Shown here piece after piece: positions 1 to 6,170 of a stretch of 6,942 nucleotides of DNA. Location of the stretch: NCBI GenBank assembly GCA_028705785.1, contig JAQWCT010000146.1:1-6942 (forward strand), written 5' to 3'. The notes under the pieces are model-generated. The model searched no databases, was not told the origin of the DNA, and saw only the letters and a program-made list of their open reading frames with translations. A program made the translations under genes and the position numbers. The stretch is from Sulfurospirillaceae bacterium (GTDB taxonomy: Bacteria; Campylobacterota; Campylobacteria; Campylobacterales; Sulfurospirillaceae). Each line of letters opens with the position of its first letter. Position 1 is the stretch's first letter.

Positions 1-1920
1 ATCGGATTCTTTGTATTTGTAAGGTGCATAGCTTAGTCCTCCTTTTTGGGAGACCTCTTCAAGCTTTTTACTAAAGAGTTGAATTTTCTGTGGAAAATCA
101 ATCGTTCCTTCAGCATTGACTTTGCTTGCCGCACTTGGGAATTTTTTCACAAACTCAGCCACACTTTTTTTCTCTTGAAGCATCAAAGGCACACCAAAAC
201 TAGCACTGCCTGTCGCTTTAAGTTTAGCGAGTAAATCAATATTATCGCCCACTTGTTGCAAACGGTAATCTTCAATGTCTTTGTAAGGGAAGTACGCACC
301 CAGTCCCATTTTTTCACCAAGCTCTTTAGCGATGCGCCATGGTGCTCTACTCTCTCCAATTGGCTCAACCACTTTTTGGCGACCAACTCCGAAACTTGGA
401 TTTTTACTACCACTGGCAGTAAACTCTTCATCTCTTTCTAAATAAGTTGTATCTGGGAGTACCACATCGGCGTACCATGCGGTATCGGAGACTTGAATAT
501 CCACAACCACAACCAAATCCATCGCTTTAATCGCTTTAATCACATTTTCCATATTGGACTGTGTCATAACAGGATTGTTTCGTGCGATGAACCATCCGTG
601 CAGTTTGTAACCAACCCCCGGAAGTTCTGTAAGTGTCGCTTGAGGAATTAATGTGACAATACCCTCACCTTTGCCTGCAAGGAAGAATTCACTGTCTTTT
701 TCACCAATGCGGTCAATGCGTGGTACTTCCACTTTTGGATACGCTGGTGTTTTTGGTTTTTTGAGTTTAAAGGCTTTTGGATCACCCTCGCCAATAAATT
801 GGTTGTAATAATCTGCTCCCTTAGAGAGGTAATAACCACCATCTTTCTCAACCGCACCCACAAGAACGTTAATCATCATCATCGCTCGGCGAAGTTCCAA
901 CTCTTGTGGTGTAAAAGTAACTCTGTGACCAAAGTCAAAGATCGCTTTTGGAGCCGCTTTTGCAAACTCACGCGCTAAGCGTTTAATCGTATCGGCTGGT
1001 ATATCACATTCCGTTGCCATTTTTTCAGGTGTATAGTCTGCAATGCTCGCTTTAAGCTCTTCAAAGCCTTCGCAGTATTTTTCAACAAACTTTTTATCGT
1101 AAAGATTTTCATGGATCAGTGTGTGCATAAAGGCTAAAACAAATGGAAGATCGTGCCCAGGTTTGATCGCATGCCATTCGGTTGACTTAGCCGCCATGAC
1201 AGAGAGTCTTGGCTCTAATGTCACCAGTTTTGCGCCGTTTGCAAGGGCATCCATGTATTGACGAGCGTAAGAGATAACAATACCTTCAAAGACATTGTGA
1301 CCCATATTGATGATGTATTTTGCTTTCGCAAAGTCACGGTTAGCACCTACTCCAAATATATCTTTACCCGCCATACCATAGGCGAGTGGACAGGTTGCTT
1401 CGTGTCCAAAAAGGTTGTGTGAACCATAGGCTTGTGCTAAATGATGAAACCATGTTTTCGTCCAACCACTTCGTGCGGTAAATGCCACGGTATGTGCACC
1501 ATGTTTTTGTTTGATTTCATCCAGTTTTGTGGCGATAAAAGTGTAAGCTTCGTCCCAACTGACCACTTTCCACTTTCCCTCACCTCGCTCCCCAACACGC
1601 ATAATGGGCTTGACCAGTCTTTGTGGGTCATAAAGTTGATTAAATCCAGCACTTCCTCTAGCGCAGACTTTACCACCTCTGCTTTTATCGGCTGGATTAC
1701 CTTTGATAAACACACCTTTGCCATCTTCTACTTTTGCTTCAATGGTACACGAACTTGTACACATTTCACAAATACTCGGGGTATATTTGGCATTGCCTTT
1801 GAGTTGCTTTTGGCTCTCTTCCAATGCACCTAGCGTGCCGGGTATGGTAGAGAGTCCTACAACTGCCGCGGCTGCAGAAGAGAGCTTGAGAAAACTTCTT
1901 CGATTGAGCGTTTGAGTCAT
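1..1920 (-). CDS. psrA: Polysulfide/thiosulfate reductase catalytic subunit (PsrA/PhsA family molybdoenzyme), 3' end beyond window
   Basis: Molybdenum bis-MGD oxidoreductase of the DMSO-reductase superfamily, expected to reduce polysulfide or thiosulfate in the periplasm using electrons from an FeS subunit and a membrane quinol subunit. I translated 640 uninterrupted codons from the ATG at 1920-1918 to the left edge; roughly 120 C-terminal residues should be missing compared with PhsA/PsrA of about 760. A twin-arginine signal is visible (RRSFLK at residues 7-12, then an Ala-rich hydrophobic stretch). The [4Fe-4S] cysteines are C51, C54, C58 and C86 (CEMC, TSSC, KVCARG). Cys177 in GHEATCPLA is at the expected Mo-ligand position. 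YDPQRLVKP and EWHAIKPG also match PhsA as I remember it. The start is fixed by the Tat motif and AAAGGA at 1932-1927. The partner B and C genes would lie left of the window. Polysulfide versus thiosulfate (or another chalcogen oxyanion) cannot be settled from sequence, so the symbol is a family label. Confidence 0.9.
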   Translation of the reverse strand, partial: MTQTLNRRSFLKLSSAAAAVVGLSTIPGTLGALEESQKQLKGNAKYTPSICEMCTSSCTIEAKVEDGKGVFIKGNPADKSRGGKVCARGSAGFNQLYDPQRLVKPIMRVGERGEGKWKVVSWDEAYTFIATKLDEIKQKHGAHTVAFTARSGWTKTWFHHLAQAYGSHNLFGHEATCPLAYGMAGKDIFGVGANRDFAKAKYIINMGHNVFEGIVISYARQYMDALANGAKLVTLEPRLSVMAAKSTEWHAIKPGHDLPFVLAFMHTLIHENLYDKKFVEKYCEGFEELKASIADYTPEKMATECDIPADTIKRLAREFAKAAPKAIFDFGHRVTFTPQELELRRAMMMINVLVGAVEKDGGYYLSKGADYYNQFIGEGDPKAFKLKKPKTPAYPKVEVPRIDRIGEKDSEFFLAGKGEGIVTLIPQATLTELPGVGYKLHGWFIARNNPVMTQSNMENVIKAIKAMDLVVVVDIQVSDTAWYADVVLPDTTYLERDEEFTASGSKNPSFGVGRQKVVEPIGESRAPWRIAKELGEKMGLGAYFPYKDIEDYRLQQVGDNIDLLAKLKATGSASFGVPLMLQEKKSVAEFVKKFPSAASKVNAEGTIDFPQKIQLFSKKLEEVSQKGGLSYAPYKYKESD

Positions 1921-1935
1921 CTTTCATCCTTTATA

Positions 1936-1958
1936 TAAGATTCGATAGTGCAATCTTA
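1936..1958 (-). repeat. Small inverted repeat in the psrA leader
   Basis: TAAGATT and AATCTTA form a perfect 7-bp stem (1936-1942 with 1952-1958) around a 9-nt loop, just upstream of the AAAGGA ribosome binding site at 1932-1927. No T-run follows, so it is not an intrinsic terminator of the upstream kinase gene. It could be a leader hairpin affecting translation or mRNA stability, or a palindromic operator. The stem is AT-rich and weak. Confidence 0.35.
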
Positions 1959-1965
1959 GTAAAGG

Positions 1966-1986
1966 TATGTAAATTATATGTAAATT
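1966..1986 (-). promoter_or_regulatory. Tandem direct repeats around a TATAAT box upstream of psrA; candidate response-regulator site and promoter
   Basis: Read on the minus strand, AATTTACATA occurs exactly twice, at 1986-1977 and 1975-1966, a period of 11 bp. A third TTTAC core follows 10 bp on (1965-1956, CCTTTACTAA, 6 of 10 matching). Same-face repeats one helical turn apart are the usual site design for OmpR-family dimers, and such a regulator is encoded just upstream. A perfect TATAAT (1978-1973) spans the junction of the two repeats. If it is the -10 box, transcription starts near 1966 and leaves a leader of about 46 nt. Binding would then cover the -10, which suggests repression by the bound form, unless the true start lies elsewhere. 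The repeats and the hexamer are seen directly; their function is inferred, and AT-rich DNA raises the chance background. Confidence 0.5.
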
Positions 1987-2016
1987 TTAGTGACGAAGAA
2001 AATAAGAGGATTTTAA

Positions 2017-3246
2017 TTAGAGTGTAATAATGAAGTGATTATAGTCTCCCTCTCGTTGGTAACTGATTTCCATACCATGAAGCCTAACAATATGCCATAC
2101 GATAAAAAGACCAAAACCAAGCCCTCTTGAGGTTTTTTGTTTTTTGCCCTCTAAAAAGTAAGGCTCCCCATAGCGTTCTAGGGGAAATTCAAGTGCTACG
2201 CCTTGATTGGAGATGGTGATGCTTTTGGTGTCATTGGAAAGGGTAACATGGTTATCCATGGCATAGTTAAGACCATTGTCGAGAAGATTTTTTAAGACAA
2301 CGCCAAAAAGTTCAAAGTCTACATGTAAGCTTATTGGAGTGAGATTGCAAGTAATATATTCTTTTTTATCCTCTAAAATATCCAGTGCAAAATCAACAAC
2401 ATCGTCGATACGATAAGTTTGGATATCGAGTTTCAACTCATCAGCGCTGAGTTTTTCAATGCGTGAGAATTCTTCCAAGAGGGCTTCTTGTCGTGAAAAA
2501 ACATTTTGTAAAATACTTTGATAAGTAGCATTTTCAAGCATTTCACTGGCAAGTTTACCTTTGGTAATAGGCGTTTTAAGCTCGTGCATAATGTTGCGTA
2601 AAAAGAGTTGTCTCGAATCTCGTAGGGATTTTATTTTTTTAACGGCACTGTCAAATTCATTGGCTAAGACAGCAATTTCATCTTTTTTATCGCTCTTACA
2701 TGTAATGTCATAGTTCCCTTGTGCAAAAAGTCTGATTTTTTCCCGAAGGGCTTTGAGGGGTAAGATACTTTTGATGATACCGATGTAGAGAAAAATAACA
2801 AAAGCAAAGGTAAGCAGAGGGAAGAGGATTTTAGGAAATAACTCCATTTCAAAAGGAGATTGCAAAACCGTAGGTGTAGCGTCTTTTCTTTGTAAAACAA
2901 CATAGATATGCGTTCCATAAGGTATGATTTCAACCCCTAGTCTAAGGCGCTCTTGCATGGGGCGCATCGGGAAAGGTTTGATGGGCTTAGGAAGAGAGAG
3001 AATCTTTTCAATGAGTGGCACATCGTCAATGAGGATAAATCCCATCTCGTCTAATTTGGACATGTCAAGCTGTTTTGAAACATTGTCAAAAGAAGAGCGA
3101 AGGGCGACATGCGCATAATCTTGCATATGTCGTAAGTTAATCTCTTTTTCATGTAAAGAGAGCGAAAGAAAAATAGCCCCAATGCCCATAAGGGCGAGGG
3201 CAAAAATAAGCGATATTTTGGTGATAATCGAATGAATCCAATTCAT
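2017..3246 (-). CDS. Membrane sensor histidine kinase (ArsS-like, OmpR-partner type)
   Basis: A 409-residue two-component kinase. Domains in order: transmembrane helix 1 at about residues 10-31; periplasmic sensor region at about 32-138, with no cysteines and no recognised fold; transmembrane helix 2 at about 139-160; HAMP linker to about 210; HisKA domain with phospho-accepting His221 in IMHELKTPITKGK; HATPase domain with the N-box KNLLDNGLNYA (N320, N324) and a glycine box RGLGFGL (374-380). The usual acidic G1 box (DxGxG) reads NQGVA at 347-351, so the Asp is Asn. The HELKTPITKGK signature resembles the ArsS (HP0165) kinases of Campylobacterota, as I remember them. The ATG overlaps the regulator's stop codon (ATGA at 3246-3243) with no clear Shine-Dalgarno, implying translational coupling. 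Its ligand is unknown; the gene context suggests a sulfur or redox cue. Confidence 0.93.
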   Translation of the reverse strand: MNWIHSIITKISLIFALALMGIGAIFLSLSLHEKEINLRHMQDYAHVALRSSFDNVSKQLDMSKLDEMGFILIDDVPLIEKILSLPKPIKPFPMRPMQERLRLGVEIIPYGTHIYVVLQRKDATPTVLQSPFEMELFPKILFPLLTFAFVIFLYIGIIKSILPLKALREKIRLFAQGNYDITCKSDKKDEIAVLANEFDSAVKKIKSLRDSRQLFLRNIMHELKTPITKGKLASEMLENATYQSILQNVFSRQEALLEEFSRIEKLSADELKLDIQTYRIDDVVDFALDILEDKKEYITCNLTPISLHVDFELFGVVLKNLLDNGLNYAMDNHVTLSNDTKSITISNQGVALEFPLERYGEPYFLEGKKQKTSRGLGFGLFIVWHIVRLHGMEISYQREGDYNHFIITL

Positions 3247-3923
3247 GCTTGTAGCCTATAGCCAATGCCTCTAATCGAATGGATAAAGTGAGGTTCTTTA
3301 GAGTTTTCACCCAGTTTGGCTCTAATACGACTGATGAGTACATCAAGGCTTCTGCTTTCATTCTCTTCGCTTAAAGAGAGCGCTTGATTAATGAGTTCAG
3401 CCCGAGAGACGACACAATTGTTTTTTTTGATAAGATAACCTAGCACTTCATATTCAGCAGGGGTGAGAGATAAAGGGGTATTTTCAAAGAAAATGGTATG
3501 GCTTTCTTCTTTGAGAGTAAGCTTACATGTAAGGATTTCATCTTCGGTATGGTTGTTTTTTTTATAGCGTCTCAAAACACTCATAATGCGTGCATACAAC
3601 TCTTTAGGTTCATAAGGTTTGGGTAAATAGTCATCAGCTCCTAGTTCAAGCCCGATGATTTTATCCTCAAGGTCACTTCTTGCAGAGGAGATGATGATAG
3701 GAATGTCATTTTTAGCGCGTACTTCCTTGCAAATTTCCAAACCATCCATCCCAGGAAGAGAGAGGTCAAGGATGAGAAGGTCGTACTTTTTTAAGTTAAG
3801 CGCACTAATGCCAAGGTAGGGGTCATCAAAGTTGGTGACCGTGATGTTATAGCGCTTAAGAAAATCACACAGCATTTGCGCTAACTCTTCGTCATCTTCA
3901 ATCATCACAATATTGGGTTGCAC
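3243..3923 (-). CDS. OmpR/PhoB-family response regulator (ArsR-like two-component type)
   Basis: A 226-residue DNA-binding response regulator. The receiver domain (about 1-118) has the acidic pair D10/D11, phospho-acceptor D53 in LLILDLSLPGMDG, S80 in the Ser/Thr switch position and K102 in LPKPY. The C-terminal winged helix (about 130-226) shows LTPAEYEVLGYL, the recognition-helix region SRSLDVLISRIRAKL, and the wing RGIGYRLQA. It should be phosphorylated by the kinase whose ATG overlaps its stop. ArsR here means the Helicobacter HP0166 acid-response type, not the SmtB/ArsR metal repressors. The upstream PAS gene ends 33 bp away, in the same reading frame. Likely targets are its own cluster and the psrA promoter with tandem TTTAC repeats (inference). 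Confidence 0.95.
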   Translation of the reverse strand: MQPNIVMIEDDEELAQMLCDFLKRYNITVTNFDDPYLGISALNLKKYDLLILDLSLPGMDGLEICKEVRAKNDIPIIISSARSDLEDKIIGLELGADDYLPKPYEPKELYARIMSVLRRYKKNNHTEDEILTCKLTLKEESHTIFFENTPLSLTPAEYEVLGYLIKKNNCVVSRAELINQALSLSEENESRSLDVLISRIRAKLGENSKEPHFIHSIRGIGYRLQA

Positions 3924-3935
3924 TGTTTCTCCTTC
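3921..3935 (-). promoter_or_regulatory. Ribosome binding site that fixes a GTG start for the response regulator
   Basis: The first codon is GTG (3923-3921). A strong GAAGGAG (3935-3929 on the minus strand) lies about 5-6 nt upstream, and the receiver domain begins immediately with QPNIVMIEDDEE. The next in-frame ATG (Met7) falls inside the first beta strand, so it would remove part of the receiver. GTG is therefore the preferred start. Confidence 0.8.
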
Positions 3936-3956
3936 AATAATGATGAAATAATACTG

Positions 3957-5108
3957 CTATTGTGAGAATGATTTGTTAATGCCAAATCCACACAGTAGTC
4001 TCTCATTGCCCTCAACGGTCACAGGGAATTTATAAAGTTTGAAAAATTTTGATAAACCCTCTTCATTAGGTATGGCGATTTCGTGCTCCATTATGCCCTC
4101 ATACATGGCTAAGCGGTCACTATTGGATATCTTTTCAGCCGTCTCAAAGTCAAAAATTTCTTGAGGCGTTTTATATGTCCATGCTCTAAAATCAATATAT
4201 TTTTGATAAAAACTATTCATATAGATATATTTTCCCTGCGAATCTTTGATAAAGACAAGACCAGGAAAAGAATCAAGAAAAGTGGCCAGCTTATCTTTAT
4301 ATTTTTTTTCATCCTCTTCGTCCCTTTTTCTTGCGCTGATATCGCGAATAGTCCCTACAATACGAAGGACTTTGTTGTCTTTCCCAAAAATAACTTTACC
4401 ACAGACATTGACCCATTTAAGTGGTTCCGTGTTTCGTATGCGATGTTCGATATCAAAGGATGCATTGCCACCATCAACATGTAGTTTGAGTATTTCATTG
4501 ACCATCGCCATATCTTTATGGTGAACGATGTTGAGCCAAGCGGAAGTATTGGTGAGTTTTTCATTTATCTCATATCCCATGATGCTTTTCCACTTAGGAG
4601 AGTAAAAAAGGTTATCGTTGATGATATCCCAGTCCCATATACCCTCTTGTGAGCTTTCAATAGCAAAGTCAAGGCGTTGTTTTTGGGCTAAGAGAAGTTC
4701 TTTACTTTTATTGATATCACTCATATCAAAGATGAAGCCTCCAAAGCCTAGTGCATTTTTAGCAGCATCAAAAAGATGAATACCACGCACCATAACGCTT
4801 TTTTCGATATCGTTATCAAATTTTAAGTCTAAGTACTGTTCACTCTTTCGAGGAAGTGCGCTTAAGGTTTCAAAAGTCGTTTTAGCAAAATGTCCAAAAG
4901 CATGGGTAAAAGCTTTATTGCCGATGTTATCACCATTTTTATTTTGGAAAAATAGAGGTAGCGGAAGTGTATTGAAAAATTCTTCAAATAGGGCGTTATC
5001 TGCTTTAATGGTTTGAATGTGCTGTTGTTGCTTTTTGAGGTGTAAAAAGAGAAAAACATTCGAAGCAATGAGGAGTAAACACAAAACGACAAGAACCACT
5101 TCAATCAT
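3957..5108 (-). CDS. Membrane-anchored triple-PAS protein without an output domain
   Basis: 383 residues. An N-terminal membrane anchor (about 2-24) is followed by a short coiled stretch KKQQQHIQTIKADNALFEEF and three PAS-type modules: about 36-135 (NTLPLPLFF, ending MSDINKSKE), about 145-265 (AIESSQEGIWDWDI; PAC-like VGTIRDISARKRDEE) and about 270-380 (FLDSFPGLVFIKDSQGKYIYMN). The protein stops right after the third PAS. No HisKA, GGDEF, EAL, HTH or methyl-accepting domain follows, although proteins starting this way usually carry one. It probably binds a small ligand or senses redox state and passes the signal by protein contact, perhaps to the adjacent kinase/regulator pair. No CxxCH heme site is present; the cysteines are C10, C236 and C373. 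The ATG has AAAGG at 5120-5116. It is co-directional with its neighbours (60 bp after dsb, 33 bp before the regulator), so an operon is likely. It could also be the stump of a PAS-GGDEF protein. Confidence 0.88.
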   Translation of the reverse strand: MIEVVLVVLCLLLIASNVFLFLHLKKQQQHIQTIKADNALFEEFFNTLPLPLFFQNKNGDNIGNKAFTHAFGHFAKTTFETLSALPRKSEQYLDLKFDNDIEKSVMVRGIHLFDAAKNALGFGGFIFDMSDINKSKELLLAQKQRLDFAIESSQEGIWDWDIINDNLFYSPKWKSIMGYEINEKLTNTSAWLNIVHHKDMAMVNEILKLHVDGGNASFDIEHRIRNTEPLKWVNVCGKVIFGKDNKVLRIVGTIRDISARKRDEEDEKKYKDKLATFLDSFPGLVFIKDSQGKYIYMNSFYQKYIDFRAWTYKTPQEIFDFETAEKISNSDRLAMYEGIMEHEIAIPNEEGLSKFFKLYKFPVTVEGNERLLCGFGINKSFSQ

Positions 5109-5131
5109 AAAACAACCTTTGTGGATAAGAG

Positions 5132-5159
5132 CTCACCTCATGAATGCTCACGAGGTGAG
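5132..5159 (-). repeat. Inverted repeat between the dsb-like and PAS genes
   Basis: CTCACCTC (5132-5139) and GAGGTGAG (5152-5159) form a perfect 8-bp stem with a 12-nt loop inside the 60-bp intergenic gap. On the minus-strand transcript it is followed by C/U-mixed sequence (CUCUUAUCC), not a clean U-run. It is therefore a poor intrinsic terminator and more likely an mRNA processing or partial attenuation hairpin that lowers expression of the regulatory genes relative to dsb. Confidence 0.45.
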
Positions 5160-5168
5160 TGGAGAGAT

Positions 5169-5888
5169 TTATTTTAAAAGTTCTTTTTCACGGACCATAA
5201 AAGGAACACCTTTGATGCCAGCACCAAAGTATTTGAGTTTGAGATCTTCGATGCGTTGGACTTCTGCATCACTGATTTTTTGGTCGTATTTGACATTTTC
5301 ATCATAGTATTTTTTCAAAATAGTGATTTTCTCAGCGTCACTTTTAGCTTTAGCTGTTTCATTGTAAATTAGAACTGATTTTTCAAGAGAAGATCGCTCA
5401 TGCACAGGCGTAAAGATAAGTTTGATATTGTTAGTAGCAAGTCTCTCTTCAATTTGTGCAAGTTCTTGTCTGCAATAAGGGCATTCTGGATCGGTAAAGA
5501 CAACAAGTGTCTCTTTTTTAGGGTCATTGCCAAGGCTCACAATGTTCTTTTTGTCTTCTTTTTTGTAAAGTACAGACATCTTCTTTTGAAGTTCTGCATT
5601 TTCCATCATATCTTTGATACTTCCACCTTGCTTGATGCTGATAACATCAGGGAAGATCAGGTCATCTTTGGTAAAGATACTGAGCTTTTGGGCACGAGAG
5701 CCATCGCTTAGGTTAAGCGTCACAAAATCCATTCCCGCAATGCCATCTACGCTTTTGCGTGAAATGACTTCGATATTGATATTGGGGACTTGGATGGTAG
5801 ATTTAAAATGCTGTATAATCTGGGCATCCGTTGCTGCAAATACTGATGTATAAAGCAAAGAAACAAGCCATAAAATATGTTTTTTCAT
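5169..5888 (-). CDS. Periplasmic DsbC/DsbG-like thiol:disulfide interchange protein
   Basis: 239 residues, about the usual DsbC length. A Sec signal peptide is clear (MKKHILWLVSLLYTSVFA, cut before or near ATDA). Residues about 20-110 look like a DsbC-type N-terminal dimerisation and linker region. The thioredoxin fold follows from about 125, with the active site C136-P-Y-C139 in VVFTDPECPYCRQE and the cis-proline P229 in GIKGVPFMV. CPYC differs from the CGYC of E. coli DsbC and is the dipeptide seen in glutaredoxins, so redox potential and role (reductase, isomerase or oxidase) cannot be assumed. It is the first gene of the minus-strand run leading to the sensor genes and psrA. A role in cysteine/disulfide maintenance or sulfur handling in the periplasm is inferred from that context. 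The start is supported by AAGGAT at 5898-5893. Confidence 0.9.
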   Translation of the reverse strand: MKKHILWLVSLLYTSVFAATDAQIIQHFKSTIQVPNINIEVISRKSVDGIAGMDFVTLNLSDGSRAQKLSIFTKDDLIFPDVISIKQGGSIKDMMENAELQKKMSVLYKKEDKKNIVSLGNDPKKETLVVFTDPECPYCRQELAQIEERLATNNIKLIFTPVHERSSLEKSVLIYNETAKAKSDAEKITILKKYYDENVKYDQKISDAEVQRIEDLKLKYFGAGIKGVPFMVREKELLK

Positions 5889-5900
5889 TAAGTTATCCTT

Positions 5901-5925
5901 ATGTAATATAATGTATTGTACAATA
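5901..5925. promoter_or_regulatory. Divergent promoter region with a 12-bp palindrome
   Basis: The 72-bp gap between the dsb-like gene (minus) and the small plus-strand gene holds a perfect palindrome TATTGTACAATA (5914-5925). It presents TACAAT on both strands (plus 5919-5924, minus 5920-5915), so overlapping -10 boxes could fire both ways. Predicted starts are near 5931 (plus, 30 nt before ATG) and 5908 (minus, 20 nt before ATG). A second plus-strand -10 candidate is TATAAT at 5907-5912. ATGTA also repeats at 5901 and 5911, 10 bp apart. No convincing -35 is seen, as is usual in this phylum. The elements are seen; their promoter function is inferred. Confidence 0.5.
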
Positions 5926-5960
5926 TTTTTGGTAATAATTCGTTAATAAAAGAGAAAAGC

Positions 5961-6170
5961 ATGGATAAAAGCCTTGATAAACAAGCACTCATTCAAGAGA
6001 TAGAAAAGCTCATAGAGTCCGATCCACTCGCACATACAAGCACTTTTGAGATGATGGATTTTTTAGAAATAGACGATTTGATTTCTATCCATAAAGGGCT
6101 CTTGAAATCCAAAGAAAATAGAAGCAAAGAGAACGATGTGTGGTTTGATTCGTTGTGCAAAAAAGACTAA
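5961..6170 (+). CDS. Small acidic helical protein of unknown function (69 aa)
   Basis: I do not recognise this family. The ATG at 5961 gives 69 residues beginning MDKSLDKQALIQEIEKLIES. A weak purine-rich AAAAGAG (5948-5954) precedes it, and the divergent promoter lies upstream. A TTG at 5916 would add 15 residues (YNIFGNNSLIKEKS) but lies within the palindrome and lacks a ribosome binding site, so ATG is preferred. The protein is rich in Lys, Glu, Asp and Leu, and probably folds as two or three helices (about 6-19, 29-50). It has no signal peptide or membrane segment and ends WFDSLCKKD with a single cysteine. It is likely cytoplasmic. Its TAA overlaps the stop of the convergent EAL frame by three bases. 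It could be an adaptor or regulator of a neighbour, but nothing in the sequence proves this. Confidence 0.7.
   Translation: MDKSLDKQALIQEIEKLIESDPLAHTSTFEMMDFLEIDDLISIHKGLLKSKENRSKENDVWFDSLCKKD

Noticed and set aside
1441..1833. 130-residue plus-strand open frame
   Set aside because: It lies wholly antisense to the conserved N-terminal part of psrA, which carries the FeS cysteines and Mo-ligand region. It has no ribosome binding site or recognisable protein features.
4161..4524. Two overlapping plus-strand open frames within the PAS gene
   Set aside because: Both are antisense to well-formed PAS domain coding sequence. Their hydrophobic, Phe/Ser-rich runs are typical reverse-strand translations of Lys/Glu-rich helices.
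5132..5159. Intrinsic terminator between dsb-like and PAS genes
   Set aside because: The stem is good but no U-run follows on the transcribed strand, so it is kept only as an inverted repeat.
5400..5853. Plus-strand open frames opposite the dsb-like gene
   Set aside because: They are shadows of a gene with a clear signal peptide and CPYC thioredoxin motif; no independent start signal is visible.
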